In this document: positions 29,436 through 37,255 of the stretch, one piece after another
Numbering within the stretch: position 1 is the first letter of the stretch
Layout: each line of letters begins with the position of its first letter
Source of the DNA: Deltaproteobacteria bacterium
Lineage (GTDB): Bacteria; Myxococcota; XYA12-FULL-58-9
Assembly: GCA_016218825.1 (NCBI GenBank)
Contig: JACRCV010000019.1
Coordinates: 1-64,000, forward strand
Length of the DNA stretch: 64,000 nucleotides
Direction of reading: 5' to 3'
Notes under the pieces: model-generated
The model's database searches: none
Told to the model about the DNA's origin: nothing
The model's input: only the letters and a program-made list of their open reading frames with translations
Program-made: the position numbers and the translations under genes

Positions 29436-30770
29436 CTACTTCATGCGCAAGGGCAAGCCGATGAGCTTGATGCCGTTCGCCGAGACAACGGAGATCGTGC
29501 GCACGCTCGCCGGGCTCAAGGTGCTCTTGCCGGAGAAGCTCCAGGTGCCGTCCGCCGCCACCGGCCGTGCCTGGGCGAGGAGCGGGCCGGTCGGGAGCCC
29601 CGCTGCATTGACGGTGGCACCGAGATAGATGTCGACGGTGTTGGCCGCCGCGTCGGAGCTCAAGCCGCGGATGTTCCACTTCATGAGCTTGCCGCTCAGC
29701 TCGGCCTCCGTGATCTCGAGCCGCTCGACGAACACGGTCACCGTCGCCGGGGCCGAGGGGAGCCCGGTGAAGCTCTGGACGGTGTAGGTGAAGGTGTCGG
29801 TGCCGGAAAAACCGGCGGCCGGCGTGTAGGTGAGCAGGACCTTGTTGCCGACGCGCGTCGGCGCGACCGTGCCGCCGTTCGCGGAGGCGGCGGCGACCAT
29901 CGACGTCGGGTTGATGGCGACGTTGGTGGCCGCGTCGTTGGCGAGGACGTCGATCGCGAGCGACCCGCCGGCCGGGACGAAGAACGGCCCGGGGTCGGCG
30001 TTGGCGACCGGCGCGGTGTTGGCGGCGCCGCCGTTGGTGAAGACCTTGCCGCTGACGACGAACTTGTCGGTCTCGGCCAGGACCACGCCGTCTTTCATCA
30101 CCCGGAAGAAGTTGTCGCCGGTGGGGCTGCCGAACACCTTGTGCTCGGTGACGCCGTCGCCGACGTAGGCGTTGTTGCCCGCGGCGCCGGCGAGATCGAA
30201 GAGAGGAAGCCCGGCGTCCCAGTAGAGATACGGGCCGATGGTCGTGGCGAGGGCGCCTGCGAAGTTGCAGGGCCCGGCGAGACAGCCGATGTCCGCCGTG
30301 AAGTTGATCTCGTAGCCCGCGCCCAAGGTCGTCACCGTCTCCTGATGGGTCCCGAACGGGTGGGTGATGGTGTAGTTGCCCGGCGACGCCGCGTCGACGC
30401 GGATGCGGATGCGGCCGAAGGCGATCTGCCCGCCGGCCGCGGCCGGCTCGGCGTCGAACGTGCCCTCGATGGCCAGGATCAGGTTCGCGCCGAGTGTGCT
30501 GCCGGCGATCGGCAGGCCGACGACGTCCGCGCTCCACCAGAAGGTCTCGAGGCCGACCCCGAGGCCGGTGACCGTCGGGTCGAACAGGCAGAAGCCGTTG
30601 TTGAAGTTGCAGAGCTCGAGCTGCAGACCGGCCGCGTCTTGATACCAGAGCGGGTAGTTGCCCGTCGGGTCGAGCGCCGGCGACACCGCGCTCAGGGCGG
30701 CGCCGGCGGTGCCCGGCCAAGTGACGAGAAACAGCGCGGCCAGCATGCGGTGGGTTGCGGTTCGTTTCAC
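29436..30770 (-). CDS. Exported WY-motif/Ig-like protein (P-family)
   Basis: 444 residues with a GTG start at 30770, AAAGGAG upstream. Signal peptide ends near GTAGAALSAV. Single head domain: NYPLWYQDAAGLQLELC, LETFWWSAD, QIAFGRIRIRVD, NYTITHPFGTH. Then a Big_9/cadherin-like domain (LLTYTPAAGFSGTDTFTYTV) and the family C-terminal domain (LEITEAELSGKLMKWNI, DGTWSFSGKS, GLPLRMK). Paralogue of 21956, 30817 and 39369. Located 65 nt upstream of the Q lipoprotein at 27067. Probably secreted and assembled with that lipoprotein (inference from recurrent pairing). No catalytic motif seen. Confidence 0.8.
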   Translation of the reverse strand: MKRTATHRMLAALFLVTWPGTAGAALSAVSPALDPTGNYPLWYQDAAGLQLELCNFNNGFCLFDPTVTGLGVGLETFWWSADVVGLPIAGSTLGANLILAIEGTFDAEPAAAGGQIAFGRIRIRVDAASPGNYTITHPFGTHQETVTTLGAGYEINFTADIGCLAGPCNFAGALATTIGPYLYWDAGLPLFDLAGAAGNNAYVGDGVTEHKVFGSPTGDNFFRVMKDGVVLAETDKFVVSGKVFTNGGAANTAPVANADPGPFFVPAGGSLAIDVLANDAATNVAINPTSMVAAASANGGTVAPTRVGNKVLLTYTPAAGFSGTDTFTYTVQSFTGLPSAPATVTVFVERLEITEAELSGKLMKWNIRGLSSDAAANTVDIYLGATVNAAGLPTGPLLAQARPVAADGTWSFSGKSTLSPASVRTISVVSANGIKLIGLPLRMK

Positions 30771-30816
30771 GATCTTCTCCTTTTGGTCGTCGCCGGCCGG
30801 GACCCGGCATTCTCAG

Positions 30817-32253
30817 TCAACGGATCACCAGGGGGGCGGCCGCCGCGGTCACGAGCGCGGACGTCGCCGAGCGAGCGGTCACCTGCCGGCCGCCGGCGGG
30901 GCTCAACGCGGCCTTGCCCGCGAACCGCCACGAGCCGTTCGTGACCGTGGCCGTCCCGAGCACCCGGGCCGGATCCGCGGTCGGGGCGCCAAAGACGGTG
31001 ATGACCGTGCCGTTCGCCGCCGAGCTCGTGCCGCTGACGGTCCATTTCACGGTCTTGGGGCTGAAGGTCGCGTCGGTGACCGCCAGGGTCTCGACCGTGA
31101 CCGTGACCGTCGCCGGCACGACCGGGTCGGTGGCGAGGGTCTGACCGGAGATGAGCCCGCCGGTGTCCTGGACGACGTATTGGAACGTGTCGACCCCGGT
31201 GAAGGCCGGCTGCGGGTGGAACTGGAAGGTGCCGTCCGGGTTCTTCGTGACCGTGTTGCCGCCGGCGGTGGTCACGACCTCGTCGGCCCCGAAGGTGAGG
31301 ACGGTGCCGCCGACGGTGACGGTCTTCGGACCGGCGACGCCGCCGACCAAGGCCGTGGCTTTCGGGTTCAACCCGTGGACGTTGCCGGCGCCGACGACGT
31401 CGGTGTCGTTCAGGAGCGGGTCGATCACGATCGGCCGCCCGCCCATGGCGATGGCTGCATCGGCGACGAGCACGGGTGCGGTGTTGGGGCCGGGGTCGAA
31501 GGCGCGGCCCGCCATCGTCAAGACCTGGTTGGTCGACAGCGTGCTGATGCCGGGCCCGAACGCATTCAGAGGTCCGGTGACGCTGAACGTCGTGCGCGCC
31601 GGCAAGCTGCCGCCGGCGTTCGACGACGCCATGAGGCCCGCGCCCGTAAACAGCGCCCCGGGCGCGGGCGCGCCGATGCCGGCGACGGAGAAGAAGTGGG
31701 TGATACCGGAGCCGAGCACGCCGGCGAACGGCGGCACGTCGGCGACCGTCCCGGCGATGTCACCGCCGAGGACCGAGAAGTTGGCGTCGGTGATCTCCGG
31801 CCCCGGGCCGACCGCGGGGACCACGACCGTGGCCTGCCCGAACGGGTGCGTGACCGTGTAGCTGCCGGGCACGAGGACGTCGATCCTGAAGCGGATCCGG
31901 CCGAACGGGAACTGATCACCGTTCGCGGGATCGAGGATCGCCCACGCCGCCTCCATCGCCATGACCATGAGCCCCAACCCGGCGGGGTTGCCGAGGTCCA
32001 TGTCCGCCATCCAATAGAAGGCCTCGCCGTTGAAGCCGACCTGCTCGGAGAACCGATTCCCGGCCTGAACCGGGTCGGGGATGCAGGCGGCATCGAGACA
32101 GAAGCCGACCGGGAACCCCGCGTTGTCGCCGAACCAGACCGGATAGCCGTTCTGCAGGCTGCGCGGGCCGATGGTTTGGATGGCTTGCGCGGGGAGCGCA
32201 ACCAGCAAGCTGACAATGACGCAGGCGCTGACGATGCATCGTTTTAGAATCAT
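30817..32253 (-). CDS. Exported WY-motif/Ig-like protein (P-family), first gene of operon
   Basis: 478 residues; ATG 32253, GGAG upstream. Signal peptide to about residue 24 (LVALPAQA). Head: NGYPVWFGDNAGFPVGFCLD, GEAFYWMADMD, PFGRIRFRIDV, SYTVTHPFG. A longer linker and an Ig-like domain (TFQFHPQPAFTGVDTFQYVV) follow, then the C-terminal domain (LAVTDATFSPKTVKWTV, NGSWRFAGK, APLVIR). Heads the operon 30817-29436-27067 and is divergent from the small haem lipoprotein at 32542, with a 288-nt spacer in which I see no clear promoter pair or palindrome. Structural role inferred only. Confidence 0.8.
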   Translation of the reverse strand: MILKRCIVSACVIVSLLVALPAQAIQTIGPRSLQNGYPVWFGDNAGFPVGFCLDAACIPDPVQAGNRFSEQVGFNGEAFYWMADMDLGNPAGLGLMVMAMEAAWAILDPANGDQFPFGRIRFRIDVLVPGSYTVTHPFGQATVVVPAVGPGPEITDANFSVLGGDIAGTVADVPPFAGVLGSGITHFFSVAGIGAPAPGALFTGAGLMASSNAGGSLPARTTFSVTGPLNAFGPGISTLSTNQVLTMAGRAFDPGPNTAPVLVADAAIAMGGRPIVIDPLLNDTDVVGAGNVHGLNPKATALVGGVAGPKTVTVGGTVLTFGADEVVTTAGGNTVTKNPDGTFQFHPQPAFTGVDTFQYVVQDTGGLISGQTLATDPVVPATVTVTVETLAVTDATFSPKTVKWTVSGTSSAANGTVITVFGAPTADPARVLGTATVTNGSWRFAGKAALSPAGGRQVTARSATSALVTAAAAPLVIR

Positions 32254-32541
32254 TGAGAAACTCCGTGTCGGCGTAGGCTTCAGAAGCCCGCCCGCTCACT
32301 TTAGAAAGCGCCGCTGCCGATCCGCAGCGCAGCGGACGACCCGTTTTCTTGAGGTCATCAGCTGCCCCGCGGGTGGGAACGATGTACATGGCGGCAGCGT
32401 CGTCAAGCTGCCACGTCGGCACATCCCGCGCCCTTGACAGGCTTCGCTGCGGGATCACCGTTTCCCCCGGCTGGCACGCGGGGGCGAAGGATGTCCGGCC
32501 GAACGCGCGGAGGGACATGACCTCCTGGAGGTACGGTGGCC

Positions 32542-32889
32542 ATGAATGCACGCGCTCATGTGGTCTGCGGATTGCTGCTCGGCCTCGGGGCCGGCTGCGG
32601 CGACGGCACGAGTGACAAGACCTGCGGCCAGGATCGGCCGATCACCTACGAGGCGGACGTCGCTCCCCTCGTGGCTCGAAGCTGCACCACGTGTCACTCG
32701 TCGACGGCGATCGATCGTCGGGGTGCGCCGGCGAGCGTCAACTTCGACACCTATGACGCCTGTTGCACGAATGCCGAGCACGCGAACGTCCACATTCAGG
32801 AGGGCGCCATGCCTCCCGCCGCCGCGCTCCCCGACCAAGACAAGTGCGTCTTCCAGGCGTGGGTCGACGGCGGCTTGCAGCGGAACTGA
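32542..32889 (+). CDS. Small mono-haem c-type lipoprotein
   Basis: 115 residues. GGAGG lies 10 nt before ATG 32542 and 4 nt before an in-frame GTG two codons earlier; either could start it. Lipobox LGAGC. A single haem motif CTTCH sits in DVAPLVARSCTTCHSS, the same N-terminal layout as the haem parts of the genes at 1282 and 45997 (cf. QVRPILAARCAACH, DVQPIFTGLCAQCH). Further features are DACC and a MPP segment whose Met could be the sixth haem ligand. It should be a periplasm- or surface-tethered electron carrier. It is the only plus-strand gene inside the large minus-strand block. Confidence 0.85.
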   Translation: MNARAHVVCGLLLGLGAGCGDGTSDKTCGQDRPITYEADVAPLVARSCTTCHSSTAIDRRGAPASVNFDTYDACCTNAEHANVHIQEGAMPPAAALPDQDKCVFQAWVDGGLQRN

Positions 32890-32921
32890 AGTGCCAGGTA
32901 ACGCTCGGCGGGACCGTTTGG

Positions 32922-33842
32922 TCAGCGGTTGCGGATCGAGGACTTGATGTTGTCCTTGATCAAGCCCTCGTTGGCGCCGCCTTTGAGCCCTGAAGCCGGA
33001 TCGACCAGCGCGCCGCCGGCGCTGACGAACCAGGCGCCCACGTCGACCGACAGGGTCACGAGCGCGGGCTCGGCCTCGGTCACCTCGAGCGGCTCGGGGA
33101 AGACGATCTGCTGCTTCGCGTTCAGGTCGCTCGTGAAGAGGTAGGGGGCGTCGTTGTAGGTCCCCTCGACCCTGATGCTGATGCGGCTCCACCCCGGGTG
33201 CGCCTCGAGGAACGCCTGATCGCTGCCGTCATCCTCGACCTTGTGGACCCGGAACGCGACCGCGCGGTAGACGTCGGCCGGTACCAGGGCCTCGACCTCC
33301 CGCACGACGCTCCCGTCCAGGGGGAGGTCGAGGAGCAGCGGCCCTACCTCGATATCCTCGTCGCACTCGCCGTCCTCGCCCGAGTGATGGCCGCGGTCGT
33401 CGGCGCCGTCGCCCGAGTCGTCGGTGCCGCCGCTCGCGTCCGAGCCGCCGCTGTGATCCTCCCCACCCTCGTGGTCGGCCGAGGTCAAGCCGCTCGTCGA
33501 CGAGCCGCCGTTGTCGTCGGCGAGATCGGCGGCGCCGCAGACGCCTTCATCCAGGCGCTTGAACTGAATCTCGCGGAGCACGACCTCGGCCGAGCTGACG
33601 GTGAGCGTCCTGGTGCCGTCGGAGAAGGAGAGGCCGCCGGTCGTCTCCGGCTCGGCGTCGACCGGCGCCGTGCTGTCCTCGGGGACGGTCACGGCGAGCG
33701 CCACGCTCTGGCGCGGTGTTTCAGCGTCGCTCTTGGCGCTCGTGCCGCAGGCGACGAGGGAGGCCGCGGCCAGGATCGGCCAAGCCAAAGCCCCCGCTCG
33801 CTCGAGGTACTCGGGTGAAAGAGAGAGTGAATTCTTCAGCAT
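32922..33842 (-). CDS. Lipoprotein with acidic His/Asp-rich insert (paralogue of 9069-10112)
   Basis: 306 residues from ATG 33842, GGAG six nt upstream (an in-frame ATG four codons earlier is less well placed). Lipobox ASLVAC, Cys32. Conserved block GGLSFSDGTRTLTVSSAEVV is followed by a ~70-residue Ser/Gly/Asp/Glu/His insert with runs such as DDRGHHSGEDGECDED. The second block has VPADVYRAVAFRVHKVEDD, RISIRVEGTYNDAPY and VTLSVDVGAWF. The His-bearing insert differs from the Ser-rich one at 9069 and looks suited to transition-metal binding (inference). The next upstream gene is the TSP3 peroxidase, with 206 nt between. Confidence 0.8.
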   Translation of the reverse strand: MLKNSLSLSPEYLERAGALAWPILAAASLVACGTSAKSDAETPRQSVALAVTVPEDSTAPVDAEPETTGGLSFSDGTRTLTVSSAEVVLREIQFKRLDEGVCGAADLADDNGGSSTSGLTSADHEGGEDHSGGSDASGGTDDSGDGADDRGHHSGEDGECDEDIEVGPLLLDLPLDGSVVREVEALVPADVYRAVAFRVHKVEDDGSDQAFLEAHPGWSRISIRVEGTYNDAPYLFTSDLNAKQQIVFPEPLEVTEAEPALVTLSVDVGAWFVSAGGALVDPASGLKGGANEGLIKDNIKSSIRNR

Positions 33843-34048
33843 GGGATGCTCCATTGCCGCGACATCGGTAGGTGGTATCGGGCCCCGGGATCTGGGTTGC
33901 GATCAGCGTGCCCCTCTACGCGTTTGGATGCCGCAGGCCGGAAAACGATTCGCGGTGGCGCGACCCTCGGCGTTCGCTCGAGCCTCCGGGGTGCCGCCGT
34001 CGGTCCGGCCAATGGCATGTGGGGCAAGCCCGGTGTCCCCCTCGAGCG

Positions 34049-37000
34049 TCAGGGCTGCGCGATGGCGCCGGAGGCATTGCGCGCCGGGATCTTGATCAGC
34101 ACCTCGGGATCGCCCTCCGGGACGAAGAGCTCCGGGTGGTCGAACGGCGCCGACTCGGCCGCGACCCGCGCGTCGGTCAAGGCGTGCATGAAGGCGACGA
34201 GTGCAGCGTGCAGCGAGTTCTGGCCGTGTAAGAGCAGGCTCGCTCCCAAGATCTGCGGGTCGAGCTGGGCGCGGTTCTCGTCGGGGAAGTTCCCGCCCCG
34301 CGCGTAGAAGTCCAGGACCTGGTCGAGCGTCAGGGCGCTGCCGTTGTGAAAATAGGGCGGGGTGAGCGCCACGTTGCGCAACCCCGGCACCTTGAAGTTG
34401 CCGTCGGCGTTCAGCCCGATGTTGGCCGGCAGGAACAAGGGCAAAATCGGCGTCTCGAACGGCAGGAGGCTCTGCTTCTGGAGCACGGCCAATCGGTTGA
34501 AGGCCAGGGGATACTCCTGACCGGTCCGCGGGTTGATAAACGGCATGGTGCCGCCGCGCCCGGGATCGTCGCCGTTCGGCGTCACGCCGGTGTTGTTGTA
34601 ACCGGTGTCGTAGAGCACCTGGCTCCCGTTGGTGGCGAACATCAGCTCCATAGTCGCGTTGTCGAAGTTATCGAGGAAGGCGGTCGTGGCGACCGACGCG
34701 GAGGTGAGCTCGACGCCCGTGTGGCAGCCGGAGCAGTTGGCGATGCCGCTGAACAGCGCGAAGCCGAACTTCTGCTGGTCGGAGAGCGCCGCGGCGTCGC
34801 CGGCGAGCCAGCGATCGAACGGGGTGTCATCGGAGACCAGGGTCGCCTCGTAGAGCTGGACGGCCAGGCCGAAGAACAGGGCGAAGTTCGCCTCCATCTG
34901 CGTGAACCCCTGCGGCGTTCGCGCCGAGGAGCTCCACAGGTTGTTCGAGAACGCCGCCTGGATCATCTCGGCGTAAGTGGTGCCGAGGCCCTTGATGTCG
35001 GTGACGCTGCCGTCGGGCAGGAGGGTCGCGTTGGAGAGGTTGCCGAGCACGCCGTCGCCGGGGTGGACGAGCTGCAGGCCGAGGGGCGTGAGGGTCAAGA
35101 GCTTCCGGCCGATCATGGGAAAGGTCCGGCCCCGCGCCGACATCTCGAAGTCACTGAGCGGCGGGCCCACGGCCTGCGACGCGAGGCTCGCGAACTGGAT
35201 GACGACCGGCCGTTTCACGAGCCCCTGCACGGGATCCGCGAACCAGACCCCGGCGTTGGGGTCGGCCGGCCCGAACGGGTTCTCGCCGTTGAACAGGAAG
35301 CTCGCCCGGCCATCCCAGAAGTTGGTGAAGTTGAAGACGGCGTTGATGACCGTCGGCGTATTCCGCGGCTCGACGCGCCGGGTGTTGACGCCGCCCAGGT
35401 TGAACACCGGATCGGGGATCACGGAAACGGTCTCCATGGCCGAGCCGGGGACCATCTGCTGGAACAACGTCAGGCGAACGCCCTGGGAGGAGACCACGTC
35501 GTTGGTGTCGCGCAGGATCGGCAGGAAGACGATATCCTCGGGCGGCGCGCGCACGTGCAGCGGGAAGTCAGTGGCGCTCAACGGGTAGTTGGGCGCGAAC
35601 GCGGGGAAGTCCATGCCGCCGCCGCGGTTGTTGCCGAAGATCGAGTCGCCGGCCAGGGTCCCCGGGTTGAGCTGGTTCTTCATGCGCGGGTCCGCGCCGG
35701 CCTGGAAGTGGCAGGTCGCGCAAGCCTGCACGCCGTCGCTGCCGACCTGCATGTCCCAGAAGAGCGCCTTGCCGAGCCGGATGGCCGCGAACTTGCTCTT
35801 CACGAACATGGCGAGCTGCGGCGGCTCGGGGATGGCTATCTGACTGAGCGGGTTGAGATCCGGCGGCGGCACGACCGGGCTCTGCGGAGTCGAGATGAGC
35901 GGCCACGGATCCGCGGCGTCGAGGAGACCGTCGTTGTCGTCGTCAGGGTCGGCGTTGTTGCCGATGTTATCGGCGTCGGTGTCGAGCCACTCCGCGGGGT
36001 TCGTGGGCATGGCGTCGAACAGGTCGTTGACGCCGTCGTTGTCGTCGTCGAGATCGGCGCGATCGCCGATGCCGTCGCCGTCGGCGTCCGCCCACTCGTT
36101 CGGGTCGTCGGGGAAGGCGTCGGCTTCGTCGGCGACGCGGTCGTCGTCGTCGTCGATGTCGGCGTTGTCGCCGATGCCGTCGCCGTCGCCGTCGAGCGAC
36201 TCGGTGGGGTCGTACGGCAAGGCGTCGAACAGGTCGGGGAAGCCGTCGTTGTCGTCGTCGGGGTCGAGCCCATCGCCGATGCCGTCACCGTCGTTGTCGG
36301 CGGAGTCGCTCGCGTCCTCGGGGAGCGCGTCGTCAAGGTCGAGGACGCCGTCGTTGTCGTCGTCGGGGTCGGCGTTGTTGCCCACGCCGTCGCCGTCCGT
36401 GTCGGCCGTCTCGGCGGCGTTCTTGGGGAAGGCGTCCGCCGCGTCCGGGACGCCGTCGTTGTCGTCGTCAGCATCGGTCCGGTCGCCGAGGCCGTCACCG
36501 TCGGAGTCGAGCCAGTCGCGCGGGTCCTTGGGCAAAGCATCCTCGGCATCGACGACGCCGTCGTCGTCGTCGTCGGTGTCCGCGTTGTCGCCGACCCGAT
36601 CGCCGTCCGTATCCTCGGTCTCGCCGCCGTCGAAGGGGAAGGCATCCTGGCCGTCGATCACGCCGTCCAGGTCCTCGTCGCTCGAGCTGTCGGCCTTGTC
36701 CGGGATACCGTCGCCGTCGCCGTCGGGCGCCGGCGTTCCAGGCTCGAGCAAGGCGAGGCCGCTCACGATCCACGCCTTGCCGCGCTCGCGATCCATGACG
36801 ATCGGCCCGACCGCTCGCTCGCCTTCACTGCCGGCGAGGGTGAAGCCGCTGCGACCCGTCCCCGGGTCCGCGACGAGCACCGCGAGGGTCCGACCGTGGC
36901 GGTCCCCCTCGCGGAACACCACGGCGTAGTCGTCGTCCGCCTCGAGCTCGAAGGCGAACTCGCCGCTCTTCGCGCTCAGTCGCCGGTCAGCCACCTCGTC

Positions 37001-37195
37001 GCCGGCGCCGTGCAGCGCCACCGCGGTCACCTCGGCGCCCAAGGGCACGATCGCGGCTCCCAGGGTCCCGGCGGGCGCGCGCGCCCCCACGACGGCCCCG
37101 GTCAACTTGACCTCCCCTTCGCCGCCGCGCTCGCAACCGCCCGCCAGCCACGCGACCAGAAGCACCCCGCCCACCGTCGTCGTTCGCGCCATCAC
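34049..37195 (-). CDS. TSP3-repeat di-haem cytochrome c peroxidase-family lipoprotein
   Basis: 1048 residues; GTG start 37195 with GGAGG eight nt upstream (ATG is the next codon). Lipobox LAGGC. Shared N-terminal module ~25-140 (FAFELEADDDYAVVFR, LAVLVADPGTGRSGFTL). Eight TSP3 units ~150-440 (DGDGIGDNADIDDDDDRVADEADAFP, written here only in part as DGDGIGDNADIDDDDD). The C-terminal ~600 residues are a MauG/CcpA-type di-haem protein: FAAIRLGKALFWDMQVG, haem 1 at C492-x2-C495-H496 (CATCHF), NTPTVINAVFNFTNFWDGRA, haem 2 at C821-SG-C824-H825, and PGLRNVALTPPYFHNGSA. Haem spacing (329 residues) exceeds that of small bacterial peroxidases, so there is an insertion. Likely a peroxidase or oxidase on the cell surface. 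Last gene of the operon starting at 42830. Confidence 0.93.
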   Translation of the reverse strand: MMARTTTVGGVLLVAWLAGGCERGGEGEVKLTGAVVGARAPAGTLGAAIVPLGAEVTAVALHGAGDEVADRRLSAKSGEFAFELEADDDYAVVFREGDRHGRTLAVLVADPGTGRSGFTLAGSEGERAVGPIVMDRERGKAWIVSGLALLEPGTPAPDGDGDGIPDKADSSSDEDLDGVIDGQDAFPFDGGETEDTDGDRVGDNADTDDDDDGVVDAEDALPKDPRDWLDSDGDGLGDRTDADDDNDGVPDAADAFPKNAAETADTDGDGVGNNADPDDDNDGVLDLDDALPEDASDSADNDGDGIGDGLDPDDDNDGFPDLFDALPYDPTESLDGDGDGIGDNADIDDDDDRVADEADAFPDDPNEWADADGDGIGDRADLDDDNDGVNDLFDAMPTNPAEWLDTDADNIGNNADPDDDNDGLLDAADPWPLISTPQSPVVPPPDLNPLSQIAIPEPPQLAMFVKSKFAAIRLGKALFWDMQVGSDGVQACATCHFQAGADPRMKNQLNPGTLAGDSIFGNNRGGGMDFPAFAPNYPLSATDFPLHVRAPPEDIVFLPILRDTNDVVSSQGVRLTLFQQMVPGSAMETVSVIPDPVFNLGGVNTRRVEPRNTPTVINAVFNFTNFWDGRASFLFNGENPFGPADPNAGVWFADPVQGLVKRPVVIQFASLASQAVGPPLSDFEMSARGRTFPMIGRKLLTLTPLGLQLVHPGDGVLGNLSNATLLPDGSVTDIKGLGTTYAEMIQAAFSNNLWSSSARTPQGFTQMEANFALFFGLAVQLYEATLVSDDTPFDRWLAGDAAALSDQQKFGFALFSGIANCSGCHTGVELTSASVATTAFLDNFDNATMELMFATNGSQVLYDTGYNNTGVTPNGDDPGRGGTMPFINPRTGQEYPLAFNRLAVLQKQSLLPFETPILPLFLPANIGLNADGNFKVPGLRNVALTPPYFHNGSALTLDQVLDFYARGGNFPDENRAQLDPQILGASLLLHGQNSLHAALVAFMHALTDARVAAESAPFDHPELFVPEGDPEVLIKIPARNASGAIAQP

Positions 37196-37255
37196 TGCTT
37201 CATCCTCCGTTGGCGGTCCGAACCGCGAAGCGTCGTCTACTCGTCAACCGCTCGG

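Noticed and set aside
32434-32462. TTGACA at 32434 as a sigma-70 promoter for the small haem lipoprotein
   Set aside because: The -35 is perfect but nothing resembling a -10 lies 16-18 nt downstream.
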